This document shows, in pieces, positions 16,568-25,586 of a stretch of DNA of 64,000 nt. Position numbers and translations under genes: made by a program. The first letter of the stretch is position 1; each line of letters begins with the position of its first letter. Below the pieces are notes generated by a model. It was not told the origin of the DNA. It saw only the letters and a program-made list of their open reading frames with translations, and ran no database searches. Source of the stretch: Luteibacter yeojuensis (GTDB taxonomy: Bacteria; Pseudomonadota; Gammaproteobacteria; Xanthomonadales; Rhodanobacteraceae); assembly GCF_011742875.1 (NCBI RefSeq), contig NZ_JAAQTL010000001.1, forward strand, positions 744,001 through 808,000, in the 5' to 3' direction.

Positions 16568-17730
16568 GCGGGAGCTCCGTCCGGCACGAGGGTGAGGAGC
16601 TGCTCGGCGTTGTTGCGCCACTGCCGCTCGCTGGCGATGTAGTCTCGCGCGGCGTCGCCCACGCGCCTGCGTTCGTCGGCACGCTGGGCCAGTTCGAGCA
16701 CGCGCTCGACGCAGGCCGCGGCGTCGCCGCGTGGGAACAGCCAGCCCGTGCGGCCGTCGGCGATTACCTCCGCCACGGGCGCGTAGTCCGGCGCCACCAC
16801 CGCCACGCCCATGCCCATGAACTCGAACAGCTTCATGGGCGAGCCATAGTGGTTGGAATTCGGCAGCACGGCGTAGTCCATGCAGGCGATCCAGCTGGCC
16901 ACTTCGTCGTGTGGCACGCGGCCGGGCAGCAGCACCCGGTCGGCGAGGCCGCGTGTGGCGATCAGTTCGCGTACCGCCGGCAGCGTCTTGCCGTCGCCGA
17001 CGAAGACCAGGGCAAGATCGGGCACGCTCTCGAGCCGGTGGGCGATGGCCTCGACGAACCCGTCCACGCCGTGCCATTCGGCGAACACGCCGATGTGTCC
17101 GCAGACCGTACGCCCGGCAAGGCCGCGCTCGGCGCGCAGCCGCTCGCGATCGAAGCGGGCCGGGTCGAAGCGCGGGAGGTCCACGGCGTTGGGCGACACC
17201 ACGGAAGGCGCGATGTCCCCATACGCCTGCACGGCGATGTCGCGGAAATAGGTGGAGATGAAAACCAGCCCGGTGGCTCGCCGGAAGCACCAGCGTTCGA
17301 TGCGCCGGGCCAGCCCGCGCATGGTGAGCGGCCGCACCCGGGTCACCAGCGCCGAATCGTTGATCTCGAGCACCAGCGGAATGCCGCGCCGGCGGGCGAG
17401 CCATACCGTGGCGAAGAGGAACAGCGAATACCGCTCGTAGATCAGCTGCGGCGGTGCCGTGCGCCAGGCCCGGCCCATGCGCGCCAGCGTCACCAGGTTG
17501 TAGAGCAGTTCGAGCATCTCGAAGACGACGCCGGGCAGTTTCGTCACGACGCCTGCCAGTCCGCCCTTGCCGCTGGACGTCGCCGCCGCGGTCTCGTGCT
17601 CCGGATCCGCGCCGGGAAAGGACATCACGTCCACGCGATGGCCCAGCTCGCGCAGCGCGCCGACGATGCCGCGGATGTGCACGCCCTCGACATGGCGGCC
17701 GCGCGTGCGGTGATGATAGAGGATCCTCAT
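16564..17730 (-). CDS. Glycosyltransferase family 4
   Basis: 388 residues. Retaining GT-B fold: N-terminal MRILYHHRTRGRHVEGVHIR, nucleotide-binding C-terminal half with GHIGVFAEWHGVDGFVEA, LALVFVGDGKTLPAVRE and the acceptor/donor motif PMKLFEFMGMGVAVVAPDY (EX7E region). Resembles the glycosyltransferases of exosortase-A-associated polysaccharide clusters. Start chosen at ATG 17730 because it overlaps the deacetylase gene by ATGA. Donor and acceptor sugars unknown. Confidence 0.87.
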   Translation of the reverse strand: MRILYHHRTRGRHVEGVHIRGIVGALRELGHRVDVMSFPGADPEHETAAATSSGKGGLAGVVTKLPGVVFEMLELLYNLVTLARMGRAWRTAPPQLIYERYSLFLFATVWLARRRGIPLVLEINDSALVTRVRPLTMRGLARRIERWCFRRATGLVFISTYFRDIAVQAYGDIAPSVVSPNAVDLPRFDPARFDRERLRAERGLAGRTVCGHIGVFAEWHGVDGFVEAIAHRLESVPDLALVFVGDGKTLPAVRELIATRGLADRVLLPGRVPHDEVASWIACMDYAVLPNSNHYGSPMKLFEFMGMGVAVVAPDYAPVAEVIADGRTGWLFPRGDAAACVERVLELAQRADERRRVGDAARDYIASERQWRNNAEQLLTLVPDGAPA

Positions 17731-18365
17731 GCGCTGCTTCCCGGCAAGGCCGCGAAGCGCATGCCCTGTGCCAGCCATTCCGGCAACAGCACGTCCAGTG
17801 CTTCGGCGGCCTTGTCGCTGTCGTCGTGCATCAGCACGATGTCGCCCGCGGCGGGCGGATCGCTGCGCAGGCGGTCGATCAGGGCTTCGACGGGGCGGTC
17901 CTGGTAATCCAGGCTGTCGTACGACCAGTACACGAAGCTGCGCCGCCGCCGGGCGAAATGGGCGAGCAGCTGCGCGCCCACGTAGCCATGCGGGGGGCGC
18001 ATGCGATGGTGTGGCCGGTCGTCGAACAGGCGCAGCAAGGCGTCCGTGCGGTACACCTCGTCCAGCTGCTTGGTGAGGTTCATGTTGCGGAACGACCAGT
18101 GGCTGTACGAGTGGTTACCGATCATGTGCCCGTCGTCGACGATCCGCTTGACGATGTCCGGATGCTGTTCGATCTTCTCGCCCACGAGGAAGAAGCTGGC
18201 TTTCACGCCGTGCTTTGCCAGCGTGTCCAGGAGCCGGGGGGTGTAGCCCGGTTCGGGGCCGTCGTCGAAACTCAGGTAGCGCAGGTCGGCGTCGCGCGTC
18301 CGGGTGAGGACGAGGCGTTCCGGCAGCAGGCCCAGCAGGTCGTGCTTTTTCAGTTTCCAGTTCAT
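17727..18365 (-). CDS. NodB-type polysaccharide deacetylase
   Basis: 212 residues, a compact carbohydrate esterase 4 domain. All motifs are present: YLSFDDGPEP (catalytic base and metal Asp), GNHSYSHWSF (HxxxH metal ligands), RPPHGYVG, and the closing IVLMHDD. It removes N- or O-acetyl groups from a sugar. No signal peptide is seen, so it may act on cytoplasmic, lipid-linked intermediates. Overlaps both neighbours by ATGA. Confidence 0.88.
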   Translation of the reverse strand: MNWKLKKHDLLGLLPERLVLTRTRDADLRYLSFDDGPEPGYTPRLLDTLAKHGVKASFFLVGEKIEQHPDIVKRIVDDGHMIGNHSYSHWSFRNMNLTKQLDEVYRTDALLRLFDDRPHHRMRPPHGYVGAQLLAHFARRRRSFVYWSYDSLDYQDRPVEALIDRLRSDPPAAGDIVLMHDDSDKAAEALDVLLPEWLAQGMRFAALPGSSA

Positions 18366-19615
18366 GTGTTCGGCGGGGCGCTGCGCTGTGGGAGCCGGCT
18401 GTGCCGGCGATGGGTACTTGCGGCAAGCTCGCCCGCTGCCGCGGGATCGCCGGCGTAGCCGGCCCCCACAGGCGTCGTTGCAGCTTGGGCGAGGACGCGT
18501 TCGACGCGATCGATGTTCTCGTCCCAGCGGAAAGTCGCGGCGTGCTCCGCGATGGCCGCGGGATCGAAGTGGCGTTCGAAGGCCTCCACCAGCGCGACAC
18601 CCAGCTCGTGCGGCTGGTGCGGTGGCACGAGGATGCCCGCCAGGTCGGGAACGACCTCGGGAATGCCACCGACCGTGGTGGCGACAATGGGCGTGCCGCA
18701 GGCCATGGCTTCCAATACCACGTTGGGAACGCCTTCGTTATGGCTCGGAAGGCATAGAACGTTTGCCGCGCGGAACCAGTCGGAAAGCTCGGCGTGGTCC
18801 ACCGCCCCGGCGAAGCGCACCGCCGTCGAGCAGCATAGCGACGAAGCACGGTCCTCGAGGTTCGCACGGCTCGCGCCGTCGCCCACGTAGACCAGCCGCG
18901 CGTCGTGGTGCCGCCGGACCAGGGCAGGGAAGGCTTCGATAAGGTCGTGGCAGCCTTTCGTGGCCTTCAGGTTGCCCACGTAGATCACGATCGGTGCCTC
19001 CGGTGGCAGGCCGAGACGCCGCCGCGCCGCGGTCCTGTCGCCGCGATGGAACAGCCGTGTGTCGACGCCGTTGTAGATCGCATCCACGGTGTCCGCCCGG
19101 GCGCCGAGTTCGACGGCCTTACGCGCCAGTGCCTGGCTGACGGCGATCACGCCGGCGGCGCCGCGCAACGCCGAGCGGATCTGCGGACGGCGCAGTCGAT
19201 GCCCGGCCTGCACGTTGAGGTCGCTGCCATGCACCTTCACCACATAAGGGATGCCCAGCAACCGCGCGACCCACGCGGCGCCGGCGGCGTCCGGATACGC
19301 CCAGCTCGCCAGCATCACGTCGTAGCGCGCGCGGCGCAGCTCGCGACCGTACTGCCACATCATGCACGCGAAGAAGCAGAGCGCGTTGAGGAAACGGCCG
19401 AAGCCCGGCGGATGGTAGAAGGTGAAATAGTCGCGCCTGACGCCCGGTACCTGCGCATCGCCCCTGGCGCCGGCCATGCGCTCGCGGAAGTCCACGGCGG
19501 TGAGCACGTCCACTTCGTGGCGCTCGCCCAGGCGCTGGAACTGCTGGCGGTTGAAGGTGCCGCGGCGGGGATCCCAGGGCGTGGGGAAAAGGTTCGTGAC
19601 GACGAGGATTTTCAC
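18362..19615 (-). CDS. Glycosyltransferase family 4 with repeat-derived C terminus
   Basis: 417 residues from GTG 19615 (GTGA overlap). VKILVVTNLFPTPWDPRRGT begins the GT-B acceptor domain; the C-terminal domain has VIYVGNLKATKGCHDLIEA, RLVYVGDGASR and LPSHNEGVPNVVLEAMACG (EX7E). Residues about 381-409 (AGYAGDPAAAGELAASTHRR) are encoded by a palindromic repeat, so the original C terminus has been replaced or extended by about 36 residues before the ATGA link to the deacetylase. Confidence 0.87.
   Translation of the reverse strand: MKILVVTNLFPTPWDPRRGTFNRQQFQRLGERHEVDVLTAVDFRERMAGARGDAQVPGVRRDYFTFYHPPGFGRFLNALCFFACMMWQYGRELRRARYDVMLASWAYPDAAGAAWVARLLGIPYVVKVHGSDLNVQAGHRLRRPQIRSALRGAAGVIAVSQALARKAVELGARADTVDAIYNGVDTRLFHRGDRTAARRRLGLPPEAPIVIYVGNLKATKGCHDLIEAFPALVRRHHDARLVYVGDGASRANLEDRASSLCCSTAVRFAGAVDHAELSDWFRAANVLCLPSHNEGVPNVVLEAMACGTPIVATTVGGIPEVVPDLAGILVPPHQPHELGVALVEAFERHFDPAAIAEHAATFRWDENIDRVERVLAQAATTPVGAGYAGDPAAAGELAASTHRRHSRLPQRSAPPNT
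18387..18472. repeat. GGCTGTGCCGG-type palindromic repeat inside GT4 gene
   Basis: Left arm TGTGGGAGCCGGCTGTGCCG (from 18387) and right arm ending CGTAGCCGGCCCCCACAGG (to 18472). A related but distinct subtype from the TATA form. It lies in the last 100 bp of the glycosyltransferase coding sequence. Confidence 0.85.
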
Positions 19616-20730
19616 GGCACGGTCTCCAGATCGCCGAAGTACAGCTGGCCATAGCGCGCGGCCATGGCTTGCAGGGAGCCGTTCGTTTCCACCCAGGCAC
19701 GCGCGGCCAGCCCGAGGCGCGAAGCCCGGTGGGAAGCGTGCAGCAGTTCCAGGATCGCATTGGCGAGTGCGGGCGGATCGCACGGCGGCACGAGGCGGCC
19801 GGTGGCGTCGTCGCGCACGATCTCCGCGTTGCCGCCCACGTCGGTGGCGACGATCGGCAGGCCCGCGGCGCAGGCCTCCAGCAAGGCCATGGAATAACCT
19901 TCGGTCACCGACGACAGCGCGAACAGGTCGAAGCCCTGGAGCAGTTCGCGCACGTCGTCGCGGTCGCCGAGGAAGTACACGCAGCCGGCCACGCCTTCAT
20001 CGAAGGCACAGGCACGCAGGGTCTCACGCAATTCACCGTCGCCCACCAGCACCAGCGCGGTATCCGGGCGGGCATGGCGCACGATGCGGAAGGCGCGGAT
20101 GAGACCGGCCTGGTCCTTCGCCCAGTTCAGGCGACCGACGCTGCCGATGATGCGCGTGCCCGTCGGAACGCGGATCAGGCGGGTCAGGCGTTCGTGCATG
20201 GCGTCGGAGGCCACGTCGAAGCCGTCAAGCACGATGCCGTTCGGAACCACGCAGGTTTTCCCGGCGGGAGCGATGCCGCGTTGCACGGCGTCGAAGCGCG
20301 CCGCCTCGCACACGGCCACCACGGCGTCCGTGGCGCCGAGCGCGCGGCGGAACAGCCACTCGCGGCGCCCCGGCTTGCGTTGCGCGCCCATGCCGTGGCG
20401 CGTGTTGACCACCTGGCGGATGCCCATGCCGGCGCTGGCCAGCACGGCCTGGTAGTGCGCCACTGCGTTATGCGTATGCAGCACCTCGGTGTAGTGGCTG
20501 GCCAGCAGTTGCCGCGCACGGCCGAGCGCGCGCAGGTCGAAGCCCCTGCGTTTGTCGCAGGCCGAGACGGGAATGCCCAGCGCATCCAGTTCCCACGCGA
20601 GGGCGCCGCGCTCGAACAGGCACACGACCTGCACCTTGTGGCCCTGGCGGTGCTGCTCCTTGACCAGGTCGATCACCATGCGCTCCAGGCCGCCCCGGTT
20701 CAGGTTCTCGACGAAGTGGGTGATGTTCAC
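19612..20730 (-). CDS. Glycosyltransferase family 4
   Basis: 372 residues from GTG 20730, GTGA-coupled to the CapK-like gene. NITHFVENLNRGGLERMVID is the glycine-rich N terminus typical of EpsH/exosortase-associated sugar transferases; the donor domain contains IIGSVGRLNWAKDQAGLIRA, LVLVGDGELRE and LSSVTEGYSMALLEACAAG (EX7E). Cytoplasmic or membrane-peripheral; sugar specificity unknown. Confidence 0.88.
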   Translation of the reverse strand: MNITHFVENLNRGGLERMVIDLVKEQHRQGHKVQVVCLFERGALAWELDALGIPVSACDKRRGFDLRALGRARQLLASHYTEVLHTHNAVAHYQAVLASAGMGIRQVVNTRHGMGAQRKPGRREWLFRRALGATDAVVAVCEAARFDAVQRGIAPAGKTCVVPNGIVLDGFDVASDAMHERLTRLIRVPTGTRIIGSVGRLNWAKDQAGLIRAFRIVRHARPDTALVLVGDGELRETLRACAFDEGVAGCVYFLGDRDDVRELLQGFDLFALSSVTEGYSMALLEACAAGLPIVATDVGGNAEIVRDDATGRLVPPCDPPALANAILELLHASHRASRLGLAARAWVETNGSLQAMAARYGQLYFGDLETVP

Positions 20731-22082
20731 GAGACCAGCTCCGAAACGGTGACGCGCAACTTGCCGCTGCGGGTGAGCGGAATGTCGTCGACGAAATGGC
20801 AGTGCAGTTCGGCGCTGTCGCCAAGTACCTTGGCGACTTCGCGGCGGATGTAGTCGAGCGAGGCGTCCTCGAAGTCCCTGCCGCGCACGATCGACAGGTC
20901 GAGCCGGTCCAGGCTCCGCTGCACGAGCTGGAAGCGGGTCAGCCCCGGCACATCCTTCAGCATGTGGGGGAAGAACTCGCCGGGAAGGATGTGCCCCGCC
21001 GGCGTGCGGATGGCGTCGAGCTTGCGTCCGTCGACGGAGGCGAGCATCGGCAGACCCCGGCCGCACGGGCAGCGCGAGGCCGCAGGCGTCGACATGTCGC
21101 CGTTCACGTAGCGGATGAACGGCATGCCGTAGTTGAACAGGTCCGTGATGGCCACCTCGCCGCTGCCCGAACGCGTCGGCTTTCCGTCAGCGGCCAGCGT
21201 TTCCACGACGAGGTGATCGGCGTTCACGTGCAGGCCGTCGCGATGCTCGCACTCGGAGGCGACCAGCATGAATTCGCGGCAGCCATAGGTGTTGTAGGCG
21301 GGGGCCCCGAACGCCCGCTCGATGATTTCGCGCTGGTACGGATGCAGCGCCTCGGCCGCGCCGATGATCGACACCGGCCGCGCCACCTGCCGGCCCTGCG
21401 ACAGCAGCCATTCGGCGAGGCGGAACAGGGGGCCCACGTAGCTGACGATCACCTCGGGCCGGTACGCGTCGATGGCATCCGCGTAACCGGCCATGGTGGC
21501 TTCGCTCATGTGGAAGCTGTCCAGCAGCTTGCGCGCGAACACGGCGTTGTAGACGCGATCCTTCATCCGGTGCGCCCTGGTAGGCTCGCCGACCGCGCCG
21601 CCCCACAGGAACAGCGTGCGCCGGCCCATGCGCGAGCCGGCCCAGCCGTAGCCGCGCCACATGACCGCCACGCGGCGATCGTTGCTTTCGCGCGTGTAGC
21701 CGAAGCGCAGCGGTTCGCCGGTGGACCCGCCGGTGGCCTTGTAGGCGAGCGAACCCTTCAGGGAAATGGCCTTCAGGTCTTCCGCGTGCTCGCGAATGTC
21801 GGCCTTGGTGAGCAGAGGCAACCTCGCGTAATCGTCCATGCAGCGGATGTCTTGCGGCGCGATGCCCTCGGCGTCCCACCGGCGCCGGTAGTAAGGCACT
21901 TCGCGGTAGCACCAGTCGAGCAGGCGCTTCAGGCGCTCGAACTGCAAGGCCTGGATCTCCTTCGGCGCCAGCCACTGGTCGCGCTCGTAGCGGCGCATGT
22001 GCCGTGGCGTGTCGCGACGGCGCAGGCCACCCTCGTAGGCGGGCCAGAGGACGTGACGCAGCAGGGCTTCGTAGGTTTTCAT
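20727..22082 (-). CDS. CapK/PaaK-like adenylate-forming enzyme
   Basis: 451 residues of the phenylacetate-CoA ligase-like branch of the ANL superfamily that sits in polysaccharide loci (CapK). Motifs: YKATGGSTGEPLRFGY (P-loop), NTYGCREFMLVASECEH, FNYGMPFIRYVNGDM and the C-terminal IPLTRSGKLRV with the catalytic Lys. Such enzymes activate a carboxylate with ATP. In this operon it could adenylate the peptide or an acyl group for transfer to a sugar, or load a carrier domain in trans (inference). ATGA overlap with the ligase gene. Confidence 0.83.
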   Translation of the reverse strand: MKTYEALLRHVLWPAYEGGLRRRDTPRHMRRYERDQWLAPKEIQALQFERLKRLLDWCYREVPYYRRRWDAEGIAPQDIRCMDDYARLPLLTKADIREHAEDLKAISLKGSLAYKATGGSTGEPLRFGYTRESNDRRVAVMWRGYGWAGSRMGRRTLFLWGGAVGEPTRAHRMKDRVYNAVFARKLLDSFHMSEATMAGYADAIDAYRPEVIVSYVGPLFRLAEWLLSQGRQVARPVSIIGAAEALHPYQREIIERAFGAPAYNTYGCREFMLVASECEHRDGLHVNADHLVVETLAADGKPTRSGSGEVAITDLFNYGMPFIRYVNGDMSTPAASRCPCGRGLPMLASVDGRKLDAIRTPAGHILPGEFFPHMLKDVPGLTRFQLVQRSLDRLDLSIVRGRDFEDASLDYIRREVAKVLGDSAELHCHFVDDIPLTRSGKLRVTVSELVS

Positions 22083-23341
22083 GTCGTTCGCAACAGCACG
22101 GCAACGAGGACGAACAGGGCGAACACGCCGCCGGCGCCCATCGGCACCCAGCGCCAGCCGCCGTCCGACAGACGGTAGACCGGCAGGTCGGGCCAACGCC
22201 GGCGCGCGCCCACGTAGTAACCGGCGACCATGGCGGCGATCAGGTAAAGCACCACCATGTAGCTGCGGCTCAGGAAGAACGCGGCGGCGAACATGCCGCA
22301 AAGGGAAAGCAGCAGCGACAGCGCCATCTGGCGCTCGGTGGTCCAGGCGGCTTCGACCGTGGGATCGGCATCCTTCGGGCGCTGGTGGCGCACGATCCGC
22401 AGCATCATGATGAAGCCGTAGCAGACGAAGGCCAGCCACAGCACGAAGCCCACGAACCCGGTTTCGGCCAGTATGAGCACGAAGGAGTTGTGCGCGGTCA
22501 GCTCGTTGTATTCGGTGAAGTTGCCGGGACCCACGCCGAACAGCGGGTTCTCGCGGAACATCTCGAGACCGGAGTACCAGGCATCGACGCGGCCGGCGGC
22601 CGATTCCTCGCCCGCGTCCAGTTCGTCCATGCGCGATGACAACAGCTTCATCGCCGCGAGCCCGAAGACGCCCAGCACGCCCGCCACGATCATGCCCTTG
22701 CGGTACCAGACATAGCAGCCGGCCACGACCAGGATCGCCAGCATGGCGCCGCGCGAATTGGTCAGGTAGGTGCCGTAAAGCAGGAGCAGGGCGGCGGCCA
22801 GCCATACCGGGCGCAGCGCGCCCGCCCCTTTGCGCCCGAGGAAGACGGCCATCGGGAAGGTGGCGGCGAAGAGCAGGCCGAGGTCGTTGGGATCGTTGAA
22901 GATGCCGACATACTGGATGCGGTTGCCTTCGCCGATGGGAATGCCCGTCCAGCCCACGCCCAATTGCGCCTGCTCCACGCCGTGCAGCGCGAGTACGGCG
23001 GCGCAGACGACGAAGACGCTCATGGCTACCTTCACCCGCTTCTGCGTGCCGCACGAGGCACCGAAGACGAAGAAGGCCACGACCACGGGCCCGAAACGGG
23101 CCAGTTCGTCGATCGCGCCGCCCGTCCAGCCGTTGGTCACCTGCGAGAACATGAGGACGAGCAGGAACGCCGGCAGGATCACGAACTGCGGCGCCTCGAA
23201 GGTTTTTTCCTTCGACACCGTCCACGCGGCGAAGGCCAGGAGCAGGACGACCGGCAGGATCGGCACGGCGTCCAGCCCCGGCACGTAGTCCTGTGGCCGG
23301 ATGATGGTCAGCACCACATAGAGGAGGATCAGGGGGAACAT
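22079..23341 (-). CDS. O-antigen ligase / polymerase-like membrane protein
   Basis: 420 residues with about twelve hydrophobic helices and a large periplasmic loop near residues 270-330 (EESAAGRVDAWYSGLEMFRE, GVGPGNFTEYNELTAHNSF), the Wzy_C/RfaL signature with GVGxxNF and an HNS motif. N terminus MFPLILLYVVLTIIRPQDYV resembles the exosortase-A-associated O-glycosylation ligases (TIGR03097-like). It probably polymerises or ligates lipid-linked glycan on the periplasmic side. Overlaps the deacetylase by 13 bp. Confidence 0.83.
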   Translation of the reverse strand: MFPLILLYVVLTIIRPQDYVPGLDAVPILPVVLLLAFAAWTVSKEKTFEAPQFVILPAFLLVLMFSQVTNGWTGGAIDELARFGPVVVAFFVFGASCGTQKRVKVAMSVFVVCAAVLALHGVEQAQLGVGWTGIPIGEGNRIQYVGIFNDPNDLGLLFAATFPMAVFLGRKGAGALRPVWLAAALLLLYGTYLTNSRGAMLAILVVAGCYVWYRKGMIVAGVLGVFGLAAMKLLSSRMDELDAGEESAAGRVDAWYSGLEMFRENPLFGVGPGNFTEYNELTAHNSFVLILAETGFVGFVLWLAFVCYGFIMMLRIVRHQRPKDADPTVEAAWTTERQMALSLLLSLCGMFAAAFFLSRSYMVVLYLIAAMVAGYYVGARRRWPDLPVYRLSDGGWRWVPMGAGGVFALFVLVAVLLRTT

Positions 23342-24438
23342 GCGCGCTCCCTGGGTCCGTTTGCCTCGTGGGCGACGGTGGGATAGCTCATCAGCTGCGG
23401 CAACGCCAGCATCGCGGCGAACCAGCCCGGGCCCATGTTGCTTTCCACCGGAAGGCGGTGGAGCGCGTAGCGGTTCTCGCTGGGTTCGGCGTTGGTCCCG
23501 CAGATGTAGCTGCAAGCCAGCTGGAAGCCGGCATTGCGCGTGGCGGCGATCACGGCGTCGTTGTAGGCGCGGTCGCCACCCACGGGGTAGGACATGAGCA
23601 CGGCCGGGTTCTTCAGTTCGCGGTCCAGCGTGGCCTTCGAGGCCCGGATCTCGCGCTCCATCTCGTCCTGCGGAAGCCGCGCGAGCATGCGGTGGTGCAC
23701 GCCATGCGAGCCGAATTCCAGCCCGGCGGCCTCCATCTCGCGCGCCTGGTCCCAGGTCATCGGGCGGCAGTCGACGGGGCGGGCCTTGGCCGACGGCATG
23801 TCCCACTCGGCTTCGAGGCGCTCGATCATCGCCGTCTGTTCCAGCGCGTCCAGCCACTTCATGCGCAGCAACACGTTGCCCGCGATCCGACGGCGCAGCG
23901 CGCGCTCGGCGGGAAGGGCGATGTCGATCGAGAGCTCGGGCAAGACCATCCGCGACGCCTTCGTGAGCAGGATCATGTGCAGCAGCCAGTCGTAGGCGTA
24001 CGGGCGTCCCGTGTCGATGTGGCCGGTGGAAACGAAGAAGGTGGCGGGCACGCCCACCTCGTCGAGGATGGGCGCCGCGATGCGGTAGTTATCGTCGTAG
24101 CCGTCGTCGAAGGTCACCGCCACCGAATCGGGCGGCAGGGCCTCGCCCGCGTCGAGCGCGGCCACGACGTCGGTGAGCCGTATGGGGCGGAAGTATTTCT
24201 TCAGCCGGACCATCTGTTCGCGGAACTCGCCCGGCGGCGTGCTGATCAGCTCCAGGTCGAACTCGTAGGTGTCCGGATCGGGCAGCGGCATGACGCGGTG
24301 GTAGGCCAGGATGCGCAGGTCGCGCTGCCACCAGGCGCGCACGCGCTGCAGCGAATGCAGCAGGCCGCTGGAATAGCAGAGTTCACCGAGCCGGCCGCGG
24401 ATGCCCGGCGCGCCGCGCGCGATCGTTGAAGTCACCAT
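23329..24438 (-). CDS. Polysaccharide deacetylase family protein
   Basis: 369 residues. The esterase-4 domain spans roughly residues 40-340 with AVTFDDGYDDNYRIA, EFGSHGVHHRMLARL (HxxxH) and LMSYPVGGDRAYND, so metal and catalytic residues are conserved. A 40-residue N-terminal extension lacks a signal peptide. Second gene after the GT2 and overlapping it by 7 bp. Confidence 0.87.
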   Translation of the reverse strand: MVTSTIARGAPGIRGRLGELCYSSGLLHSLQRVRAWWQRDLRILAYHRVMPLPDPDTYEFDLELISTPPGEFREQMVRLKKYFRPIRLTDVVAALDAGEALPPDSVAVTFDDGYDDNYRIAAPILDEVGVPATFFVSTGHIDTGRPYAYDWLLHMILLTKASRMVLPELSIDIALPAERALRRRIAGNVLLRMKWLDALEQTAMIERLEAEWDMPSAKARPVDCRPMTWDQAREMEAAGLEFGSHGVHHRMLARLPQDEMEREIRASKATLDRELKNPAVLMSYPVGGDRAYNDAVIAATRNAGFQLACSYICGTNAEPSENRYALHRLPVESNMGPGWFAAMLALPQLMSYPTVAHEANGPRERACSP

Positions 24439-25562
24439 AGATGGAGCCTGCGGTTGCGTGCGAAGGCGAGGAGCGCCTGCGCGGCGAAGAGGTTGAGGTA
24501 GAAGAACGCCACCGCGATGCGCAACGGCAGCAGGCGGCCCAGCGGCGGCTGCAGGCGGGCCAGCCCCACCATCAGCAGACCCGCGACCAGCCCGCCGAAG
24601 GCCACCGCGTACATCGGGTGCCGCGTCACCAGCAGCCCGCTGCTGACCGTCAGCGCCACGATCAGCCACGGCGCGAGCAGTCGCAGCAGCTTGTGGCTGA
24701 CGAAGCGGAACCACAGCGGATTGCACCAGGGCAGGAGGAGCCACGGCGCCAGCTGGATCAGCTGGTAGTTGCCGGCCAGGGTGCGGATCTTGCGACGGCG
24801 TTCGTCGGCCGGCCCCTGCGACGGCTGGTCCCAGGCCATGGCCTTGGGCTCGAACACCACGCGCTTGCCCTGGGCGGCCACGCGCATCGGCACCAGTACG
24901 TCGTCGAGCACCGTGCCCGGCGGCAGCGGCTTGAACAGGGCACGGCGCATGGCGTAGATCGCGCCGGTGACGCCGATGGTGGAACCCGACATGCTTTCCG
25001 CATGGCGGATGCCCTTCTCGTAGCGCCAGTAGAAGTCCACGCCCTGAGCGAAGCCGCTGCGCACGTTCTCCATGTGCAGTTCGCCGGTCACCGCGCCCAC
25101 CTCGGGGTCGCCGAGGTTGGCGACCAGTTCCTTCAGGGCCATGGGCGACAACCGCTGGCGCACGTCGGTGAACAGCAGCACCTCGCCGCGCGTCAGGGCG
25201 ACGGCGTCGTTGAGGCAGGCGGCCTTGCCGCGCCGGTTCGGATGGTCGAGCACGGTCAGCCGCGGATCGGTCGAACGGCGCGCCATCGCCACGGTGGCGT
25301 CGTGGCAGCCGTCGCACACGAGCACGATGTCGACCAGCGCCGCCGGATAGTCCAGCTGGCGCAGGTTCGCGAGCTTGGCGCGGATGAGACGTTCGCCGTC
25401 GTGCACGGCGAGCACGATGCTCACCGTGGGCAGGACATCGTGCCGTGCCACGGGACGCGGACGTACACGTGCCTGCAGCCACACCAGCAACGGGTAGCCG
25501 ACGAACACGTGGACCAGCAGCGCAGCCGAGGTCCAGCAGACGAACCAGGCGATGTGTGTCAT
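24432..25562 (-). CDS. Glycosyltransferase family 2, membrane-bound
   Basis: 376 residues: one N-terminal helix (WTSAALLVHVFVGYPLLVWL), a GT-A domain with TVSIVLAVHDGERLIRAKLA, DIVLVCDGCHDAT, LLFTDVRQRLS (DXD-like FTD) and DDVLVPMRVAAQGKRVVF, then three to four C-terminal helices. This is the processive-type layout (chitin/hyaluronan/PgaC-like inverting transferases); a QxxRW-like segment is represented by ERRRKIRTLAG. It lies 24 bp after the NRPS gene and is the first glycan gene of the operon. Confidence 0.87.
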   Translation of the reverse strand: MTHIAWFVCWTSAALLVHVFVGYPLLVWLQARVRPRPVARHDVLPTVSIVLAVHDGERLIRAKLANLRQLDYPAALVDIVLVCDGCHDATVAMARRSTDPRLTVLDHPNRRGKAACLNDAVALTRGEVLLFTDVRQRLSPMALKELVANLGDPEVGAVTGELHMENVRSGFAQGVDFYWRYEKGIRHAESMSGSTIGVTGAIYAMRRALFKPLPPGTVLDDVLVPMRVAAQGKRVVFEPKAMAWDQPSQGPADERRRKIRTLAGNYQLIQLAPWLLLPWCNPLWFRFVSHKLLRLLAPWLIVALTVSSGLLVTRHPMYAVAFGGLVAGLLMVGLARLQPPLGRLLPLRIAVAFFYLNLFAAQALLAFARNRRLHLW

Positions 25563-25586
25563 GGCGTTCCCCCCGGGCGCCCTGGA

